Assembly (NCBI GenBank): GCA_024691125.1
Contig: JAILNV010000016.1
Coordinates: forward strand, 1 to 64,000
Origin: Lachnospiraceae bacterium
Lineage (GTDB): Bacteria > Bacillota > Clostridia > Lachnospirales > Lachnospiraceae
DNA length: 64,000 nt
Direction of reading: 5' to 3'
The notes under the pieces were generated by a model that did not search any database, had not been told where the DNA came from, and was given only the letters and a program-made list of their open reading frames with translations. Both the position numbers and the translations under genes were made by a program. Position 1 is the stretch's first letter. Every line of letters begins with the position of its first letter. Positions 25,808 to 35,580 of the stretch are shown piece after piece.

Positions 25808-26596
25808 CTACTTCTCCGAATTTTTAATCATATCCATCAAATTCTCGGCATGATTTCTGAGAACCCCTTTAAGGGTCTTTGCGTGAATCGCGCGTAAAAC
25901 ATACTGCCCCGCCTCGTTCTTTATATCCAGCTTATAGGCAATCGCAGCCATAACAATATCAAATACTTCCTCCGACAGTCCGTTTATCGGGAACTCTTCG
26001 TGTATCTCTGCCTCTTTAAAATTTCTGTACACATATTTCAGGAGCTTACGCTCCTCTGCTTCATTCATGGGATCGGCCTCGTGTATCTCTTCCCCCATTT
26101 CCGTCAGCATCTCTCTCCAGCCCCTTAACAGCCACGCCGTGTAAAGAGCCGTATAGGCTCTTTTCCCACTCTTTGCGCCTCTGATAAGATCACATCTTAT
26201 GGCTGATTTATAATATCTGTAGGCAATATCATATTCTCTTGCTCCCTCAGTAACCGGGACAGAGTTATAGAGCTTAATGCATTTCTCCCTGAGTGCGCTC
26301 CTTTCCTTCCGGCCAACATTTTCGAAGGTTGTATCCATATCGGCATATCCGCATACCGGACACTCTATAATGCGGTACTTTATAGGATCAATGTTTGCAT
26401 ACCGCTGCCGCATATCTATATCCATTCCCACGGCCTTTGCTTTCCCGGTCTTCAGTGTTTTGGTCATAAAATCTCTGTTACACACCGGGCAGGTATGCTT
26501 CTTATCATAAAGCAAATCATTTTCATCAAACAGATGTACCTCTGTATTTACCTTCTTTTTTTCTTCTACCTGTTTACCTGGTAATTCTCCTCTCAT
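25808..26596 (-). CDS. DUF2225 family protein with two CPxC zinc-ribbon motifs
   Basis: About 262 residues. Two CPVC motifs (in HTCPVCNRDF and IIECPVCGYAD) about 45 residues apart suggest a zinc ribbon. The rest is helical and repeat-like (GAREYDIAYRYYKSAIRCDL). It matches the Firmicutes DUF2225 family, of unknown function. The ATG at 26596 is preferred because GAGGTG lies five bases upstream; an in-frame ATG at 26608 is possible. It lies between the STAS-kinase gene and the adenylation gene. Confidence 0.8.
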   Translation of the reverse strand: MRGELPGKQVEEKKKVNTEVHLFDENDLLYDKKHTCPVCNRDFMTKTLKTGKAKAVGMDIDMRQRYANIDPIKYRIIECPVCGYADMDTTFENVGRKERSALREKCIKLYNSVPVTEGAREYDIAYRYYKSAIRCDLIRGAKSGKRAYTALYTAWLLRGWREMLTEMGEEIHEADPMNEAEERKLLKYVYRNFKEAEIHEEFPINGLSEEVFDIVMAAIAYKLDIKNEAGQYVLRAIHAKTLKGVLRNHAENLMDMIKNSEK

Positions 26597-26623
26597 TCCG
26601 CACCTCATTTAATCCCGTATGAC

Positions 26624-27727
26624 TTATATCTGATCATATAACCGGTTCTTTGCTTCAACCTTATTCAGTATAGCTTCCTTTAATACAAAATACTTCGCAA
26701 GTAGCTCGTTCATCGACTTGATTTCCTGTTGTCTGTGCTGCATATAGGTATCAAAGAAAATATTCCAGAAATCTCTGCATATCTTGGCCGACAGACCGTA
26801 ATTCCTTCTGCAGTATCCCTCCTCTTTTTTCTCTATTGCCACCAGTGAAGCAAATAATGCCTGAAGATCAAATATGGCATGTCCCGTTGAACTTCCCGCC
26901 ATATCTATAAGAATAAGCTCATCTTTATGTATCATAACACTGTGCAGATTGATATCACCGTGAACATATGTGTTACTGTCGGCTATCGAATCGATCAGCT
27001 TCGAAAATATGGCAACCTTACTGTCTCCCGGATCATCTGCTTCGGCTATCCATTCTCTGTAACGATCCTTTATATCCGGAAGCTTACCTGCAGGTATTTC
27101 TGTCTTGTGAAGCTCGCTCATAAGCCTGCCGAGCATCATCGCGCAGACCTCAAGCTTTGCCGGCTCGTGACTGATTATATATGCAAGAGAAGTCATCTCT
27201 GCCTTCTCATAGATAAGTCCAAAGCCCTCATCACATTTGACCACATCATATGGGATCAGCGTGGGAACTCCGTAGATCATCGCAGTCTGAGCGCGTTTCC
27301 TCTCACTTTTCACCTCTGGAAGCGGAACCTTTTTACCGTAAACCTTGATCATCTCATCATCAGACAGCTGAAATATCTCACCGTTAAGGGCTGAACTTAT
27401 CTTCCTGCAGCCCCTAAGCGATATTGTCCGCATCCTGCGTTCTATTTCAAACATCTCCCCGAAGCCTGTGATGTCAAAAATATCAAAGATCTCATCTGAT
27501 ACATTCATCATTTTTATCGGTCTTTTTACAGACTTCCTGAGCTTAAGCAACACTCTTAGGCCGGCGCTAGAAATGTACTCAAGTCCTTCCATGTCAAAGG
27601 CCAGGTCCATATCATCAAAAAGTATACTTTTATCCTTTATATCCGTCTCCATGAGATCAACGTTGGAAGAATCGATCCTTCCTTCCAGAAAGAATGTATA
27701 TGCGCCGTCCCTGTATTCACTCTTCAT
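26624..27727 (-). CDS. STAS domain fused to aminoglycoside-phosphotransferase-like kinase
   Basis: 367 residues. Residues 1-105 form an anti-sigma-antagonist-type STAS domain (ISSAGLRVLLKLRKS near 52-66, with the serine pair). The remainder is a small-molecule/protein-kinase-like fold with the catalytic HGDINLHSVM and metal-binding DMAGSS motifs (TIGR02172-like). The combination hints at phospho-regulated partner switching. The gene lies ten bases after tyrS and 27 bases before DUF2225. The substrate is unknown. Confidence 0.8.
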   Translation of the reverse strand: MKSEYRDGAYTFFLEGRIDSSNVDLMETDIKDKSILFDDMDLAFDMEGLEYISSAGLRVLLKLRKSVKRPIKMMNVSDEIFDIFDITGFGEMFEIERRMRTISLRGCRKISSALNGEIFQLSDDEMIKVYGKKVPLPEVKSERKRAQTAMIYGVPTLIPYDVVKCDEGFGLIYEKAEMTSLAYIISHEPAKLEVCAMMLGRLMSELHKTEIPAGKLPDIKDRYREWIAEADDPGDSKVAIFSKLIDSIADSNTYVHGDINLHSVMIHKDELILIDMAGSSTGHAIFDLQALFASLVAIEKKEEGYCRRNYGLSAKICRDFWNIFFDTYMQHRQQEIKSMNELLAKYFVLKEAILNKVEAKNRLYDQI

Positions 27728-27737
27728 ATCGGTCTCC

Positions 27738-28967
27738 CTATTTATAAATTATCTTCTTAAAAGTCTTCTTTCCTTTTTTTATTACCCTTCCATCTCCGAT
27801 ATCTTCGGGCTTAAAGCTCATAAACAGATCCGTAACCTTCTCTCCGTCAACAGTCACTCCCCCGCCTTCAACACTTCTTCTTGCGTCAGACCTTGATGTC
27901 GCCATGCCTGCTTTAACAAGTACAGCCTGGATATCTATGGCGCCATCCTTAAGATCGGCTTCAGTGATCTCGACAGTAGGCATATCTGCAGCATCACCGG
28001 ATGTGAATATGGCTCTTGCAGCATTCTGCGCTTTAACTGCTTCATCCTCGCCATGTACAAGCTTGGTCAGTTCGTAAGCCAGTATCTCCTTGGCTTCGTT
28101 AAGCTGAGCACCCTCCCACTTATCCATCTTATCAATCTCCTCAAGAGGAAGGAAAGTCAGCATACGGATACACTTGAGAACATCAGCGTCGCCGACATTC
28201 CTCCAGTACTGGTAGAAATCGTAAGGAGTTGTCTTCTCGGGATCGAGCCATACAGCACCACTGACAGTCTTACCCATCTTCTTGCCCTCTGAATTGAGAA
28301 GAAGAGTTATCGTCATCGCCTCCGCATCCTTCTTACCCAGCTTCTTACGGATAAGCTCACGGCCTCCGAGCATGTTGCTCCACTGATCGTCACCACCGAA
28401 CTGAAGATTACAGCCGTATCTTCTGTACAGTTCAAGGAAATCATAGCTCTGCATTATCATGTAATTGAACTCAAGGAAAGTAAGGCCACCGTCCCGGTCC
28501 ATACGCTGCTTGTAACATTCGGCGCGGAGCATATTGGTGACAGAAAAATACGGTCCAACCTCACGCAGCATATCCACGTAATTAAGGCCCAGCAGCCAGT
28601 CGGCATTGTTTACCATCAAAGCCTTACCATCTGAGAAATCAATAAACCTGCTCATCTGCTTCTTGAAGCAGGCTATGTTATGCTCTATGGTCTCCTTATC
28701 CATCATCTTACGCATATCTGTCTTGCCCGAAGGATCACCGATCATTCCTGTGCCGCCGCCAAGAAGCGCGATCGGCTTATTACCTGCCATCTGCAGTCTT
28801 TTCATAAGACACAGTGTCATAAAATGTCCTACATGCAGGCTGTCCGCAGTAGGGTCAAAGCCTATATAGAAAACAGCTTTGCCGTTGTCGATAAGGTTCT
28901 TTATTCCTTCTTCATCCGTCACCTGGGCAATGAGGCCTCTGGCAACAAGTTCGTCATAAATTTTCAT
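27738..28967 (-). CDS. tyrS: Tyrosine--tRNA ligase
   Basis: 409 residues from the ATG at 28967, which has GGAGG five bases before it; an upstream in-frame ATG is rejected. Motifs: HIGH as DSLHVGHFMTL (about residue 45) and KMSKS as KKMGKTVSG (about 230). The C-terminal S4-like RNA-binding domain starts near residue 345 (KAGMATSRSDARRSVEGGGV). It leads a long run with the STAS-kinase, DUF2225 and the adenylation gene. No T-box is seen upstream. Confidence 0.95.
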   Translation of the reverse strand: MKIYDELVARGLIAQVTDEEGIKNLIDNGKAVFYIGFDPTADSLHVGHFMTLCLMKRLQMAGNKPIALLGGGTGMIGDPSGKTDMRKMMDKETIEHNIACFKKQMSRFIDFSDGKALMVNNADWLLGLNYVDMLREVGPYFSVTNMLRAECYKQRMDRDGGLTFLEFNYMIMQSYDFLELYRRYGCNLQFGGDDQWSNMLGGRELIRKKLGKKDAEAMTITLLLNSEGKKMGKTVSGAVWLDPEKTTPYDFYQYWRNVGDADVLKCIRMLTFLPLEEIDKMDKWEGAQLNEAKEILAYELTKLVHGEDEAVKAQNAARAIFTSGDAADMPTVEITEADLKDGAIDIQAVLVKAGMATSRSDARRSVEGGGVTVDGEKVTDLFMSFKPEDIGDGRVIKKGKKTFKKIIYK

Positions 28968-29001
28968 AATATCCTCCAAAAATCATATTTGAAACAGATG
29001 T

Positions 29002-29030
29002 ATTTTATCATATTTAATGTCCTATGAAAA
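29002..29030 (-). promoter_or_regulatory. Probable tyrS promoter
   Basis: TTTTCA (29025-29030), 17-base spacer, TAAAAT (29002-29007), about 35 bases before the tyrS start. The -35 box matches weakly. Confidence 0.45.
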
Positions 29031-29050
29031 GGCGGACAAAGACAATAAAT

Positions 29051-29082
29051 AAAAGAAAAAGGAGCCCGTAGCATACGGGCTC
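29051..29082 (-). terminator. Rho-independent terminator of pckA
   Basis: GGAGCCCGTA/gc/TACGGGCTCC hairpin (29061-29082) followed on the minus strand by TTTTTCTTTT, about 50 bases after the pckA stop. Confidence 0.9.
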
Positions 29083-29130
29083 CCTGACATTTCATATCTT
29101 TTAGTCTGAAATGTTATCTTTAAAACCTGA

Positions 29131-30744
29131 TTACAGCTGAGGACCTGCCTTAACAAGAGCCTTACCTGCATCGTTGCTTGTATACTTCTCGAAGTTCTTG
29201 ATGAACCTGCCTGCAAGATCCTTAGCCTTTGTCTCCCACTCAGATGCATCTGCATATGTATCTCTGGGATCAAGGATGCCTGTATCAACTCCCGGAAGCT
29301 CTGTGGGAACCTCGAAGTTGAAGTAAGGGATCTTCTTGGTAGGAGCCTTAAGAACATCACCGTTAAGGATTGCATCGATGATACCACGTGTATCCTTGAT
29401 GGAGATTCTCTTCCCGGTTCCGTTCCAGCCTGTATTTACAAGATAAGCCTTAGCGCCGCTCTTCTGCATCTTCTTAACCAGCTCCTCACCGTACTTGGTA
29501 GGATGAAGCTCAAGGAATGCCTGACCGAAGCAAGCTGAGAATGTAGGTGTGGGCTCGGTGATACCACGCTCTGTACCTGCAAGCTTAGCGGTAAATCCTG
29601 ACAGGAAGTAGTACTGGGTCTGCTCCGGATCAAGGATCGATACAGGAGGAAGTACTCCGAACGCATCAGCTGAAAGGAAGATAACGTTATCAGCCTGAGG
29701 ACCTGCGGAGATCTTGTTTACGTTCTTGGCTATCTTCTCGATATGCTCGATAGGATAGGAAACACGTGTATTCTCTGTTACTGACTTATCTGCAAAATCA
29801 ATCTTGCCGTCAGCATCTACGGTAACGTTCTCAAGAAGAGCGTTCCTCTTTATAGCGTTGTAGATATCGGGCTCTGATTCCTTATCAAGGTTAATAACCT
29901 TAGCGTAGCAGCCACCCTCGAAGTTAAATACGCCGTCATCATCCCAGCCGTGCTCATCATCACCGATAAGAAGTCTCTTGGGATCTGTTGAAAGTGTGGT
30001 TTTACCTGTACCTGAAAGGCCGAAGAAGATTGCTGTATGCTTGCCTTCCATATCTGTATTGGCCGAGCAGTGCATTGAAGCAATGCCCTTAAGAGGAAGG
30101 TAATAGTTCATCATTGAGAACATACCCTTCTTCATCTCGCCGCCGTACCATGTATTGATGATAACAGACTCTCTTGATGTGATATTGAATGCTGCACAGG
30201 TCTCTGAATTAAGACCGAGCTCCTTGTAGTTCTCTACCTTAGCCTTGGACGCATTGTAGATAACGAAATCAGGCTCGAAATCAGCAAGCTCATCATCTGT
30301 AGGCTGGATGAACATGTTCTTAACGAAATGTGCCTGCCAAGCAACTTCCATGATGAAACGAACTGCCATCCTTGTATCTGCATTGGCACCGCAGAAAGCA
30401 TCAACAACGAAAAGCCTCTTGTTTGAAAGCTCCTTCTTTGCTATATCCTTAACTACTGCCCATGTCTCTTCGCTCATGGGATGGTTATCGTTCTTATAGC
30501 CCTCGCTTGTCCACCATACGGTGTCCTTGGAGTTCTCATCCATAACGATGTACTTATCTTTGGGTGAACGTCCGGTAAAAATACCTGTCATAACGTTAAC
30601 GGTATCGAGTTCTGTCACCGTTCCAACATCATAGCCTGTAAGACCTGCCTTGGTCTCTTCCTCAAACAATACTTCGTATGAAGGATTGTGAACGATCTCG
30701 GTTGCACCGGTGATACCATACTTGGTTAAATCAACATTTGCCAT
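29131..30744 (-). CDS. pckA: Phosphoenolpyruvate carboxykinase (ATP)
   Basis: A 537-residue enzyme interconverting oxaloacetate and PEP with ATP. The ATP-type signature is visible ([16 protein letters not shown] near 243-258), plus the metal-binding stretch [12 protein letters not shown] and the RGIIDAIL segment. In fermenting gut anaerobes it often runs toward oxaloacetate. It has its own promoter and a strong terminator, so it is monocistronic. The ribosome binding site is AAAGGATGAGGT, and codon use looks strongly biased, consistent with high expression. Confidence 0.96.
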   Translation of the reverse strand: MANVDLTKYGITGATEIVHNPSYEVLFEEETKAGLTGYDVGTVTELDTVNVMTGIFTGRSPKDKYIVMDENSKDTVWWTSEGYKNDNHPMSEETWAVVKDIAKKELSNKRLFVVDAFCGANADTRMAVRFIMEVAWQAHFVKNMFIQPTDDELADFEPDFVIYNASKAKVENYKELGLNSETCAAFNITSRESVIINTWYGGEMKKGMFSMMNYYLPLKGIASMHCSANTDMEGKHTAIFFGLSGTGKTTLSTDPKRLLIGDDEHGWDDDGVFNFEGGCYAKVINLDKESEPDIYNAIKRNALLENVTVDADGKIDFADKSVTENTRVSYPIEHIEKIAKNVNKISAGPQADNVIFLSADAFGVLPPVSILDPEQTQYYFLSGFTAKLAGTERGITEPTPTFSACFGQAFLELHPTKYGEELVKKMQKSGAKAYLVNTGWNGTGKRISIKDTRGIIDAILNGDVLKAPTKKIPYFNFEVPTELPGVDTGILDPRDTYADASEWETKAKDLAGRFIKNFEKYTSNDAGKALVKAGPQL

Positions 30745-30807
30745 AATTATACCTCATCCTTTCAAAAAATTTATGTTCTATGGTGATCCATGAACTTGCC
30801 GACAACT

Positions 30808-30836
30808 ATTTTACCACGAGAATCAGTCTTTGACAA
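30808..30836 (-). promoter_or_regulatory. pckA promoter
   Basis: TTGTCA (30831-30836), 17-base spacer, TAAAAT (30808-30813), about 65 bases before the start codon. Confidence 0.65.
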
Positions 30837-30884
30837 CTGAAAGCTTACTTTGTCGGCCTTATTTTCCGTACAATTTTTAGACGA

Positions 30885-32702
30885 TCAAATCTGAGCCGTC
30901 ACTTCCGCAAGCCACTCCCTCTCCTCTCTGTCCATGCGCGGCGAATAGAGATAGTATATCGTTCTGTGATAATCGTTTATAAGCTGCCTCTGCCGTTCCG
31001 TAAGCTGCGGGACCACTATGGCTTCTCTTTCGTACGGAACCAGTGTCAGTGTATCAAAACCAAGAAACCTCCCCCACTCATTTGTTTTCTTTAATTTACA
31101 CAGCAGGAGGTTTTCTATCCTGATACCGTATTTCCCTTCTATATAAATACCGGGTTCATCGGAGGTTATCATGCCCTCTGCCATCGGCGGCTGGGGACTG
31201 TCCGGGTCTATCCTGCATCTGAAGGCCTGCGGGCCTTCATGCACATTGAGCATCGCTCCCACTCCGTGCCCCGTACCATGGCGGTAATCGATGGTTCTTT
31301 CCCAGATGGGGCGTCTTGCCAGAACATCAAGGTTCTCCCCGCGTATTCCCTCGGGGAAAACCGCATCCGAAAGATCCAGCATTCCCTTCAATACGGCTGT
31401 ATAATCAAGCTTCATATCCTCTGTGAGCTTACCAAGGGCTATTGTTCTTGTAACATCGGTCGTTGCGCCCTCATACTGTCCTCCCGAATCAACCAGAAGG
31501 AATCCTTCGGGCTTTAGTACGGCACTGCCTGCAGCTTCCGGGCTGTAGTGAACGATCGCCCCGTTGCTTCCGTATGCCGATATCGTCTCGAAGCTCAGCC
31601 CCATGTTTTCCTTTATTTCACACCGCATTTTATCAAGCATCTCCGCGGCTTTATATTCATCAATTACCGTCCCTGTTATCTCACTCGCCTTAACTGCCTT
31701 CTTTATCCTGCAGATGAATCTGGTCAGCGCAAGCCCGTCCTCCACATGGCGCTCCCTTGCAAGTTTCTGTTCGGTTTCATTCTTAATATGCTTCTTAATA
31801 TAATGAAAAGCCGCTCTGTCCTTCAGATCATTTTTCTTTATAAGACTGTATGCATATGCATTGAGCGTAGAAAGATCACACACTATACTCATGCCCTTAA
31901 GCCAGCTTATATGATCGTAGAAATCATCATACTCCCTGACCTTTACTCCGGATGCCGCAAGAGTGCTTCGAAGCTCTTCATCCAAACAGCTTCCGGATGC
32001 AAACAGATATGCGTCTTCCCTGTCAACATAACCGTAGGAATATCCGACGGGACTGTACATAATATCGCTGCCTCTTACATTAAACAGCCACATCACACAG
32101 GCAAGATCCGATACTATTACCGAATCTGCCGAAAGCTCCTTAAGGTATTTCCTGAGTTCCGAAAGCTTATCTTCTATACTCTTACCCGACACCTCATCCG
32201 CCAGCCCGTATATCCGGTTATGTGTTTTATCCGGCCTGTCCTTCCATACCCTCTTCGCTATGTCGAAATCTCTTATACCGACTCCCTTATCCTCAAGCGC
32301 CGAAAGCTCCTTAAAGAAGCTTCCGGATATAAGCTTAAGATCGGTTCCTATCCTTAACCTTTCTCCTTTTTCATATGTCTCATCCGCCGTCTTTTTTATA
32401 TATTCCGTCAGAGTGGGCACCCCCGGCAGGCCAGACTTTTCAAGCTCAATACCGCTGCCCGAAAGTTCCTCTTCTGCCTGTATGAAATATCTGCCGTCGG
32501 TCCACAATAAAGCCCTGTCACGCCTTATAAGAAGGGACCCTGCCGATCCCGTAAATCCCGTCAGGTATTCTCTCAGCTTATAATGACCGTCTATATATTC
32601 CGAACCGTGTTCATCCGATGTAAACACAAGGGCAATATCAATTCCCAGTTCTATCATCATTCTCTGTACTTCTGCAATTCTCGCACTATGTTCTTTTCCC
32701 AT
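30885..32702 (-). CDS. Xaa-Pro aminopeptidase, M24B family
   Basis: 605 residues in three parts: two creatinase-like N-terminal domains (to about 300), a pita-bread catalytic domain and a C-terminal extension. Metal ligands are visible in DSGGQYEGATTDVTRTI, HGTGHGVGAMLNVHEGP and SDEPGIY. It removes N-terminal residues before proline, in the cytoplasm (no signal). The length matches the long (about 600-residue) group. It stands alone, with the MITE just upstream. Confidence 0.92.
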   Translation of the reverse strand: MGKEHSARIAEVQRMMIELGIDIALVFTSDEHGSEYIDGHYKLREYLTGFTGSAGSLLIRRDRALLWTDGRYFIQAEEELSGSGIELEKSGLPGVPTLTEYIKKTADETYEKGERLRIGTDLKLISGSFFKELSALEDKGVGIRDFDIAKRVWKDRPDKTHNRIYGLADEVSGKSIEDKLSELRKYLKELSADSVIVSDLACVMWLFNVRGSDIMYSPVGYSYGYVDREDAYLFASGSCLDEELRSTLAASGVKVREYDDFYDHISWLKGMSIVCDLSTLNAYAYSLIKKNDLKDRAAFHYIKKHIKNETEQKLARERHVEDGLALTRFICRIKKAVKASEITGTVIDEYKAAEMLDKMRCEIKENMGLSFETISAYGSNGAIVHYSPEAAGSAVLKPEGFLLVDSGGQYEGATTDVTRTIALGKLTEDMKLDYTAVLKGMLDLSDAVFPEGIRGENLDVLARRPIWERTIDYRHGTGHGVGAMLNVHEGPQAFRCRIDPDSPQPPMAEGMITSDEPGIYIEGKYGIRIENLLLCKLKKTNEWGRFLGFDTLTLVPYEREAIVVPQLTERQRQLINDYHRTIYYLYSPRMDREEREWLAEVTAQI

Positions 32703-32761
32703 TTCCGCTCCCTGTTATCATCTGACATTGTAACGATTTCTTAATCCCTGTGGGTATCTTT

Positions 32762-32920
32762 ACTTATTTGTAACTATTCAGAACAGCACATAAATTTTAA
32801 AATACAAGGCGTCAAGCTTGCTTGTAAGAACTGTATTTTATAAATTTATGTATTGGATGAATCCAAAACAGCGAAAAATACGCAGTATTTTGAGCCTGTT
32901 CTGAATAGTTACACTTATTT
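32762..32920. mobile_element. MITE with 17-bp inverted repeats and 8-bp target duplication, IS66-like
   Basis: The element spans 32770-32912 (143 bases). Its ends are perfect inverted repeats: GTAACTATTCAGAACAG (32770-32786) and its complement (32896-32912). Both sides carry the same 8 bases, ACTTATTT (32762-32769 and 32913-32920), a target site duplication. GTAA-starting ends plus 8-bp duplications are typical of the IS66 family. Inside, a near-palindrome (CATAAATTTTAAAATACA with TGTATTTTATAAATTTATG) adds secondary structure. No transposase is encoded, so it would depend on one elsewhere. It lies between the peptidase and citrate synthase genes. Confidence 0.88.
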
Positions 32921-33028
32921 TAATATTCTATCACATCGCACACGTTCATACCAGCCGCAGACGCGATCCGAGCTCTCACGGATACGCAGAAATGCATTAA
33001 AAAGCAAGGAAAAACAGAACACGCGCAC

Positions 33029-33058
33029 TTGCCACGCTGATGTATTTCATGGTAAAAT
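33029..33058 (+). promoter_or_regulatory. Possible citrate synthase promoter
   Basis: TTGCCA (33029-33034), 18-base spacer, TAAAAT (33053-33058), about 65 bases before the start. The rest of the gap between the MITE and the gene shows nothing recognisable. Confidence 0.42.
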
Positions 33059-33122
33059 GTTGCTCGAAGTGTATGTTATACGGCTCTTATGCCGGATACA
33101 TCCAATTTTTTGAAGGGGACTT

Positions 33123-34496
33123 ATGATGAACACAGGCAGCTATTACGAAATAACACCACAGATATTACAACTCGCGGAATTATCCACAGAAGAGAATATG
33201 ATCGATCCGGAGCTGTACACCAAATATGAGGTAAAGCGGGGATTGCGTGATCTCAACGGAAAGGGCGTCCTTACCGGTCTGACCAATATCTCGGATGTCC
33301 GTGCCAATAAAATAGTAAACGGCGAACAGATACCCATTGCGGGCGAACTGTTTTACAGAGGCTACAATGTAAGGGATCTCGTACGCGGCTTTACCAGTGA
33401 GGAACGGTTCGGATTCGAGGAAGTAACATATCTCCTTCTTTTCGGAACGCTTCCCACCCAGCGTGAACTTGAGGATTTCTGCAGACTTCTGGCAGAATAC
33501 AGGACGCTTCCGACCAGCTTTGTAAGGGACATTATCATGAAGGCTCCGAGCCGTGATATGATGAACACCCTTTCAAGAAGTGTTCTCACTCTTTACTCAT
33601 ATGATGATAACGCCAATGATATATCAATACCGAACGTCTTAAGGCAATGTCTTCAGTTAATAAGTCTGTTTCCTCTTCTTTCCGTTTACGGCTATCAGGC
33701 ATACAGGCATTATCATGACGGCAAGAGTCTTTATATACATTCTCCCAAGGACAGGCTTTCGACTTCCGAAAACATCCTGCGTATCTTAAGGGCAAACAAA
33801 ACATACACGCCTCTCGAAGCGCGTATCCTTGATGTTGCGCTTGTGCTGCATATGGAGCACGGCGGTGGTAACAATTCTACATTTACCACTCATGTTGTAA
33901 GCTCCTCGGGCACAGATACATATTCGGTCATCGCTGCCGCAATAGGTTCACTCAAAGGTCCCAGACACGGTGGCGCCAACCTTAAGGTGGTGGATATGTT
34001 TGCCGATATGAAGCAGGTTGTAAAGGACTGGCGCAATGAAGATGAAATAGCGGATTATCTGAAAAAGCTTCTTCATAAAGAAGCCTTTGACAGGCAGGGT
34101 CTCATCTACGGTATGGGACACGCTGTATACTCTCTCTCCGATCCGCGTGAACAGATATTCAGAAGCTTCGTTGAGAAACTGGCAGTTGAGAAAGGCCTTG
34201 AGGAAGAGTTCGGTCTCTATTCAAGGGTTGCAAGACTGGCTCCCAGAATAATAGCCGATGAACGCCGGATATATAAAGGTGTCTGCTGTAATGTTGATTT
34301 CTATTCCGGTCTGGTCTATGAAATGCTCGGGCTTCCCAAGGAGCTCTACACTCCCATCTTTGCAATCGCAAGGATAGTAGGCTGGAGTGCTCACAGGCTT
34401 GAAGAGCTTGTCAACGACGGCAAGATCATCCGTCCCGCATATAAGCCTATCTGCGAAGATCATACTTATGTTCCGATAGGCACAAGGAGCAAATGA
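33123..34496 (+). CDS. Citrate synthase
   Basis: 457 residues, longer than the common form of about 430 because of an N-terminal extension. Catalytic regions are clear: MEHGGGNNSTFTTHVVSSSG, GPRHGGANLKVVDM (His) and YGMGHAVYSLSDPR (His), with the C-terminal VDFYSGLVYEMLGLP (Asp). It condenses acetyl-CoA and oxaloacetate. It stands alone on the plus strand, without aconitase or isocitrate dehydrogenase nearby. AAGGGGA precedes ATGATG; either ATG may be used. Confidence 0.93.
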   Translation: MMNTGSYYEITPQILQLAELSTEENMIDPELYTKYEVKRGLRDLNGKGVLTGLTNISDVRANKIVNGEQIPIAGELFYRGYNVRDLVRGFTSEERFGFEEVTYLLLFGTLPTQRELEDFCRLLAEYRTLPTSFVRDIIMKAPSRDMMNTLSRSVLTLYSYDDNANDISIPNVLRQCLQLISLFPLLSVYGYQAYRHYHDGKSLYIHSPKDRLSTSENILRILRANKTYTPLEARILDVALVLHMEHGGGNNSTFTTHVVSSSGTDTYSVIAAAIGSLKGPRHGGANLKVVDMFADMKQVVKDWRNEDEIADYLKKLLHKEAFDRQGLIYGMGHAVYSLSDPREQIFRSFVEKLAVEKGLEEEFGLYSRVARLAPRIIADERRIYKGVCCNVDFYSGLVYEMLGLPKELYTPIFAIARIVGWSAHRLEELVNDGKIIRPAYKPICEDHTYVPIGTRSK

Positions 34497-34600
34497 TTGA
34501 CAAAAGGCTTTCAAGCCATTGATTATTCTGACAGATTATATTAAAATCAATATATGTTACTTGCACAACGAAATGTGATTTGTATTTTAGGAGGTTCTGA

Positions 34601-34969
34601 ATGTCTGATATTAAACTGCTTGTATGCGATGATTCCATACTTGCCCGTAAAAGCATGACCGGAATGCTTAATTCCTTTGGTTACGAAAATGTAATAGAAG
34701 TTTCAAACGGTGAAGATGCTGTAAATAAATATAAAGAAGAAAAACCCGATATAGTTTTCCTCGATATAGTAATGCCTGTAAAGGACGGTATTACGGCAAC
34801 AAAGGAAATAATCGAGTTCGATCCTCATGCTGTAATCATAGTGATCTCATCTGTCGGAACACAGACTCATTTGAGAGAGGTTATAAAAGCGGGTGCCAGG
34901 GATTTCATACAGAAGCCTGTAGATGCGGAACTTCTCAAGCAGGTACTTGACCATAATCTTCCTTCCTGA
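34601..34969 (+). CDS. CheY-like response regulator
   Basis: A 122-residue single receiver domain: DDS acidic pair (residues 9-11), phospho-acceptor Asp in VFLDIVMPVKDG (about 54), Thr/Ser in VISSVGT and Lys in FIQKPVD. There is no output domain. AGGAGG precedes the ATG. The next gene, 46 bases downstream, encodes a CheX-like protein, so this is a regulator-phosphatase pair. No other chemotaxis genes are visible, and the input kinase is unknown. Confidence 0.92.
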   Translation: MSDIKLLVCDDSILARKSMTGMLNSFGYENVIEVSNGEDAVNKYKEEKPDIVFLDIVMPVKDGITATKEIIEFDPHAVIIVISSVGTQTHLREVIKAGARDFIQKPVDAELLKQVLDHNLPS

Positions 34970-35015
34970 TCGTAATAGCTTTACTTTAGTTTCTACTCAT
35001 CAATAGGAGAAAAAT

Positions 35016-35549
35016 ATGACGAATGATGAATTGACATTAAATATTCTCAGCAACTCTAATTATGCCGAAATATCCGATTCATTAACCGCTTTTGTGAAGG
35101 CATATATAGAAAAGCTGATCGAAGATGTGTCACTGTATGTTGACTCTTCAATAATACTTTGCACAATAGAAACCGTGGATACATACAGAGCCGGTCATGA
35201 ACTGTCGCAGGATATCACGGGTGTCCCCTCTGCTTACTCAGCTATAGACGGTGATCCCGCTGTACTTACGCACTTTGCCGAACAGTATGCCAAGCTTGGT
35301 ATTGATTCCTTTGACGATCTGTGTAAGGAAGCCATAGTTGATTTCCTGAACCTTCATAACGGACTATTTATCGTACTGCTGAGCAAGCTTAATGTGTGTG
35401 AATTAAGCCTGAATGCTCCCAAAAATACAGAAAGTATCAACTTAACAACCGATGTCAACGGAAAGATTACCATAATCCCCATTAAGTTCTCTTTCGGGAT
35501 CGTTAAATTCCTCCTGTATGAGCTTCCGGGTTCGATGGATATCGGGTAA
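35016..35549 (+). CDS. CheX-like chemotaxis phosphatase-family protein
   Basis: 177 residues. The segment YSAIDGDPAVLTHFAEQYAKL is followed by DDLCKEAIVDFLNLHNGLF, which resembles the CheX/CheC active helix where Glu and Asn form the phosphatase motif. The final part (KITIIPIKFSFGIVKFLLYELPG) matches the CheX beta-sheet end. It would dephosphorylate the CheY-like protein encoded just before it. A perfect hairpin terminator follows 31 bases after its stop. Family assignment is moderate; the motif is divergent. Confidence 0.6.
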   Translation: MTNDELTLNILSNSNYAEISDSLTAFVKAYIEKLIEDVSLYVDSSIILCTIETVDTYRAGHELSQDITGVPSAYSAIDGDPAVLTHFAEQYAKLGIDSFDDLCKEAIVDFLNLHNGLFIVLLSKLNVCELSLNAPKNTESINLTTDVNGKITIIPIKFSFGIVKFLLYELPGSMDIG

Positions 35550-35580
35550 AGACAGATACAGTATTAAATAAATAATAAAG

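Noticed and set aside
32853..33113. 86-codon frame from the MITE into the citrate synthase leader
   Set aside because: Starts inside the mobile element, has no ribosome binding site and no protein-like composition.
34497..34600. Promoter for the CheY-like gene
   Set aside because: Several AT-rich matches exist (for example TTGATT with TAAAAT at 17 bases), but none stands out enough to list.
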